From: Clostridiales bacterium
Lineage (GTDB): Bacteria > Bacillota > Clostridia > Oscillospirales > Oscillospiraceae
Assembly (NCBI GenBank): GCA_021200895.1
Contig: JAJQFX010000086.1
Span: 1-8,352, forward strand
DNA length: 8,352 bases
Direction: 5' to 3'
The notes below the pieces were generated by a model that did not search any database, had not been told where the DNA came from, and saw only the letters and a list, made by a program, of their open reading frames with translations. The translations under genes and the position numbers were made by a program. Positions 4,918-8,352 of this stretch are shown one piece after another (the stretch's first letter is position 1; every line of letters starts with the position of its first letter).

Positions 4918-7900
4918 TTAACCATCAGATGATTCTTTTCTCCCATACTCAATCGGGGGTTCCGCTACCATTTGGAGTTTGCTGTCGGTGTCGAACTCAT
5001 AAGTCACGCTATCCTGCTTCGCCTTAAACGTCCCGCCAATCCCAAAGAACCGTTCAAAGAACGCTTTCAGCTTATCAATGACCGTCTGCTTCTTCTTCGC
5101 ACGTCCGCCGCCAAAGCGGGAGACTGGCGGCATCAGCTTATCGATGTCCGTCCCGGTTGTTCTGACCTCACCATCACGGAAAGCGTTCTCGACGAATTTT
5201 CGGGTCTCCGGCTCCTTCAAATTTTCGTCCTGGATGATTTGGCCGAGTTGCCGCTCCCGTTCTTCAGCAACATAGGTCTGCCATTCGCCCATAACATCCT
5301 CGACTTCGTTCAGGTTCCCAATAAAGGTTTCAATCAGTTCCTTCTTGCTACGCAGTTCTGGGCTGACGTCCACAGCCTTGCGAATGGTGACAAGGACTTC
5401 CTTGTCCTCACAATGGCTGCTGTGATACTTGGCAACCAGCATCAGGATGTAATCAATGTTGATCTCGATCTGCTTGATCAGTTCTATCTCGAAAACAACA
5501 TCATCCGTGATGTCCTTTTTGTCTTTGCCGGGTCTGTGCCACTCGTCCCGCAAATCCTGATACCGTCCGAGGTAGTCCTGCAAATCACGCTCGTTAATCA
5601 GTTCCTTGCCCTTAAACTCGTCAAAGGAGGAGAGCAGGTTCCGCATTCTCAGGATGAAGCCGAACAGCAGAATAAACTCTTTCTGATTCTGTTCCCCGAT
5701 GATTTGCGGCTCGGAAAGCGGATACTTTGTCTCCAGTTCCTCGATCATCTCCACATAGCCAGGCCTCGGCTTGTCATCGGGGCCGACATAGCCGTTGTAG
5801 TAGTCCTCAAATTTTTTCAGAAGGACAACGCCGCCAGCGTCTTTGTCTCCGAACAAGGAGATTGCATCGTCCACTCGCTTTTGCAGATTGCGGAAGCAGA
5901 CGATATTACCAAAGGTTTTGATGGAGTTCAAAATACGGTTGGCTCTGGAAAATGCCTGGATCAGTCCGTGCATTTTCAAATTCTTGTCCACCCACAGCGT
6001 ATTCAGCGTGGTAGCGTCGAAGCCGGTCAGGAACATATTGACCACGATGAGCAGGTCAAGCTCCTTGTTCTGCATGCGGAGAGAAACGTCTTTATAATAG
6101 CTCTGGAAACGCTCACCGTCCGTGCTGTAATTGGTGTGGAACATTTCGTTATAGTCACGGATAGCGTCATCCAGGAAGTCACGGGAGGTCTGATCAAGCC
6201 CGCTGGTGTCCTCTGAGTTTTCTTCATCCAGGATACCATCTGCCTCGGCTTCATTGGCTCCATAGCTGTAAATAACGGCGATGCGCAGCGCCTTGGTCGG
6301 GTCGGCGGCCATCTGCTTCTGAAACTCCCGATAGTATTTCATGGCAACTGGCACAGAGGCCACAGCGAAGATAGAATTGAAGCCGCTGACCCGCTGCTTT
6401 GCCTTGATCTCCTCTACGGTGCCGTTCTTGCCGGAGGCCACCTCGGAGATGTTTTGCAGGACGGAAAACTCAAAGGCCTTGTCGCCACGATAGGTTTTCT
6501 GGTCAAAGTGTTCCAGAATATATTTTGTGACGAGGGCGATCCGCTCCGGCGACTCCAGCGCCTTTTTGCGGTCAGTGTCCCAGACATCTTCATCGTCAAT
6601 GTCGGCGTCCACGTCCATCGTTTTGATATAATCCACCCGGAAGGGCAGCACATTTTTATCGTTGATGGCATCCACGATGGTATAGGCGTGAAGCTGGTCG
6701 CCAAAGGTCTGCGCCGTCGTAAAGAACTGGGGATTGCGGACAGTGCCGGTGTTGGCCGCAAAAATCGGCGTACCGGTAAAGCCGAAGATATGATATTTCT
6801 TAAAACTCTTGACAATGGCTGTGTGCATATCCCCGAATTGACTGCGGTGGCACTCGTCGAAGATAATGACTACCCGCTTGGTATACGCCTCGTGGGTCTT
6901 GTATTTCTTGATGAATGCGGACAACTTCTGAATGGTGGTGATGATGATTTTAGCGTTCGGGTCACGAAGCTGCCGTTCCAGAACCACAGAGGAGGTGTTG
7001 CTGTTGGCTGCACCCTTCTCGAAGCGGTCATATTCCTTCATGGTCTGGTAGTCCAGGTCTTTCCGGTCAACGACAAACAACACCTTGTCGATATAGGGGA
7101 GTTGGGAGGCCAGCCGTGCCGTCTTGAAAGAGGTCAGCGTCTTGCCGGAGCCGGTGGTGTGCCAGATATAGCCGCCGCCCTCGATGGTTCCGTACTTCTT
7201 ATAATTGTTGGCGATCTCAATGCGGTTCAGGATGCGCTCCGTCGCCGTGATCTGATAAGGCCGCATGACCATCAGCATATTTTCTGCCGTGAAGATGCAG
7301 TATTTTGTCAGGATATTCAGGATAGTGTGCCGGGCAAAGAATGTCCTGGTAAAGTCAATCAAATCGGGAATGACCTTATTCTTGGCGTCGGCCCAGAAGG
7401 ACGTAAACTCAAAGCTGTTGCTGGTCTTTTCCTTCTTGCTGTTCCTGGCGTTTGTATCCTTGATGGCGTTGAAGCGGGTGGAGTTGGAGTAATACTTGGT
7501 GTTCGTTCCGTTGGAAATGACGAAGATCTGCACATACTCATACAGGCCGCAGCCAGCCCAGAAGGAGTCCCGCTGATAGCGGTTGATCTGGTTGAACGCC
7601 TCCCGAATAGGAACGCCCCGGCGCTTTAGCTCCACATGAACCAGCGGCAACCCGTTGACCAGAATGGTCACATCATAGCGGTTGTCGTGCCGTGCGCCGT
7701 CGTCCTGGTTGACCTCATACTGGTTGATGACCTGGAGACGGTTGTTGTGGATATTCTTCTTGTCAATCAGGGAGATGTTCTTCGTGCTGCCGTCGTCCCG
7801 CTTCAGCACCTGTACATAGTCCTCCTGAATCTTCCGGGTCTTCTCCACGATATGCTCCGTCGGGTTGGCAATGGCGTCCTTGAAGAACCGCTCCCACTCG

Positions 7901-8133
7901 GCATCAGAGAAGCGATAATCGTTCAGCTGCTCCAGCTGCGCCCGGAGGTTGGCGATTAGATCGGCCTCGGTGTGAATGGGCAGATAGGTGTAACCCTGTT
8001 CCCCCAGCAGACGGATAAACTCCCGCTCCAGCGCCGCCTCGCTCTGGTAGCTGTCAGAGCGGGCGGTGACTGGCTCATATTCGGTGACTACGGTGTTTTC
8101 ACTGGTGGCAGCGACGATGTTAAAATACGGCAT
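4918..8133 (-). CDS. hsdR: Type I restriction enzyme, R (restriction/translocase) subunit HsdR
   Basis: This 1071-residue protein is the motor and nuclease subunit of a type I restriction complex (R2M2S): it pulls in unmethylated DNA using ATP and cuts it at a distance. Order of domains: N-terminal PD-(D/E)xK nuclease with Asp154, Glu168-x-Lys170 and the RecB-like QINRY (182-186); SF2 helicase with RPYQ (291-294), Walker A GSGKT (328-332), DECH (426-429), TGTP (453-456), LTGFD (702-706) and QAFSRANR (726-733); then a helical C-terminal region with a basic patch (GGGRAKKK). All key residues are present and the length fits the family. The start is fixed by a perfect ribosome site. hsdS ends only 25 bases upstream, so the two form one operon, with hsdM presumably beyond the right edge. 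No frameshift or truncation is seen. Confidence 0.96.
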   Translation of the reverse strand: MPYFNIVAATSENTVVTEYEPVTARSDSYQSEAALEREFIRLLGEQGYTYLPIHTEADLIANLRAQLEQLNDYRFSDAEWERFFKDAIANPTEHIVEKTRKIQEDYVQVLKRDDGSTKNISLIDKKNIHNNRLQVINQYEVNQDDGARHDNRYDVTILVNGLPLVHVELKRRGVPIREAFNQINRYQRDSFWAGCGLYEYVQIFVISNGTNTKYYSNSTRFNAIKDTNARNSKKEKTSNSFEFTSFWADAKNKVIPDLIDFTRTFFARHTILNILTKYCIFTAENMLMVMRPYQITATERILNRIEIANNYKKYGTIEGGGYIWHTTGSGKTLTSFKTARLASQLPYIDKVLFVVDRKDLDYQTMKEYDRFEKGAANSNTSSVVLERQLRDPNAKIIITTIQKLSAFIKKYKTHEAYTKRVVIIFDECHRSQFGDMHTAIVKSFKKYHIFGFTGTPIFAANTGTVRNPQFFTTAQTFGDQLHAYTIVDAINDKNVLPFRVDYIKTMDVDADIDDEDVWDTDRKKALESPERIALVTKYILEHFDQKTYRGDKAFEFSVLQNISEVASGKNGTVEEIKAKQRVSGFNSIFAVASVPVAMKYYREFQKQMAADPTKALRIAVIYSYGANEAEADGILDEENSEDTSGLDQTSRDFLDDAIRDYNEMFHTNYSTDGERFQSYYKDVSLRMQNKELDLLIVVNMFLTGFDATTLNTLWVDKNLKMHGLIQAFSRANRILNSIKTFGNIVCFRNLQKRVDDAISLFGDKDAGGVVLLKKFEDYYNGYVGPDDKPRPGYVEMIEELETKYPLSEPQIIGEQNQKEFILLFGFILRMRNLLSSFDEFKGKELINERDLQDYLGRYQDLRDEWHRPGKDKKDITDDVVFEIELIKQIEINIDYILMLVAKYHSSHCEDKEVLVTIRKAVDVSPELRSKKELIETFIGNLNEVEDVMGEWQTYVAEERERQLGQIIQDENLKEPETRKFVENAFRDGEVRTTGTDIDKLMPPVSRFGGGRAKKKQTVIDKLKAFFERFFGIGGTFKAKQDSVTYEFDTDSKLQMVAEPPIEYGRKESSDG

Positions 8134-8140
8134 GGCTGCA

Positions 8141-8146
8141 CCTCCT
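8141..8146 (-). promoter_or_regulatory. Ribosome binding site of hsdR
   Basis: AGGAGG (minus strand, part of AGGAGGTG) sits 7 bases before the hsdR ATG, an ideal Shine-Dalgarno sequence, and confirms the start at 8133. It lies in the 25-base gap between hsdS and hsdR. Confidence 0.85.
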
Positions 8147-8158
8147 ATCTCTCTGTTC

Positions 8159-8352
8159 TTAGACAGCCTTTTCCTTAAAGGTCAACAATTTATCACGGTA
8201 GTATTCATACTGCTTCTGGCGGGCCTCGATTTCGGCGGGGAGGCCGGAAGACAGGTCGTTGCATAGAGCGTCAAAGCGGTCAAGGGTTGCAGCTAAGTCA
8301 ACCTGTTTTTCGTAACATGGGACAGGAATTTTAATGTCCATAATTGCATCGC
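8159..8352 (-). CDS. hsdS: Type I restriction specificity subunit HsdS, C-terminal end (partial)
   Basis: The last 64 residues of a gene that enters from the right edge. They include IPVPCYEKQ, then LDRFDALCNDLSSGLPAEIE and ARQKQYEYYRDKLLTF, the characteristic conserved C-terminal region of HsdS with its long helix. HsdS recognises the target sequence of the type I enzyme through two target-recognition domains and holds the two M and two R subunits. Those recognition domains are outside the window, so the DNA target cannot be predicted. The stop codon TAA is at 8161-8159, just before hsdR. Confidence 0.93.
   Translation of the reverse strand, partial: DAIMDIKIPVPCYEKQVDLAATLDRFDALCNDLSSGLPAEIEARQKQYEYYRDKLLTFKEKAV

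Noticed and set aside
4972..6216. 414-codon frame opposite hsdR
   Set aside because: It lies entirely antisense to a well-supported gene, has no ribosome site and no domain, and is explained by hsdR codon bias leaving the complementary frame open.
6454..7629. 391-codon frame opposite hsdR
   Set aside because: Same reason: it is the mirror of the helicase-coding part of hsdR, with Val/Gly/Asp-rich, non-family-like sequence.

Overview
This window looks like an accessory, defence-rich stretch from a low-to-mid GC Firmicute, most likely a gut Clostridia of the Oscillospiraceae/Lachnospiraceae type. That is an inference from three things: strong AGGAGG-type ribosome sites, an IS30-type transposase tail, and a decayed relaxase fragment resembling those carried by conjugative/mobilisable elements of gut Clostridia. 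No housekeeping gene is visible, so the species cannot be fixed.

Layout from left to right. Positions 3-101 are the last 32 codons of an IS30-family transposase, probably with its terminal inverted repeat. Positions 242-541 (minus) hold a relaxase remnant broken by an amber codon. Positions about 600-880 carry no convincing gene but are unusually rich in stem-loops whose G-U pairs favour a plus-strand RNA. A good promoter and ribosome site then lead into one large plus-strand gene (1045-4029). It encodes a 994-residue Roco protein: 11 leucine-rich repeats of 23 residues, a Roc GTPase domain, a COR domain, and a C-terminal tail ending in a hydrophobic helix. Next comes a gene for a ComEC-like metallo-beta-lactamase-fold protein, reduced to its N- and C-terminal pieces (4208-4566), followed by about 350 bases of debris and a terminator.

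The right half is a type I restriction-modification locus on the minus strand. hsdR is complete (8133 down to 4918), and the last 64 residues of hsdS run off the right edge. hsdM is presumably further right. The hsdR transcript probably ends at a strong hairpin plus T-rich tract at 4732-4766, so the restriction operon and the Roco gene are convergent.

The most interesting object is the Roco gene. It has the sensor-switch-effector layout of NLR-like immune proteins, it sits beside a restriction system and mobile-element debris, and its repeat array shows signs of recent recombination. These signs are an exact 77-base duplication in repeat register and a sharp GC change at the LRR/Roc boundary. 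A role in phage defence is a reasonable hypothesis, not something the sequence proves.
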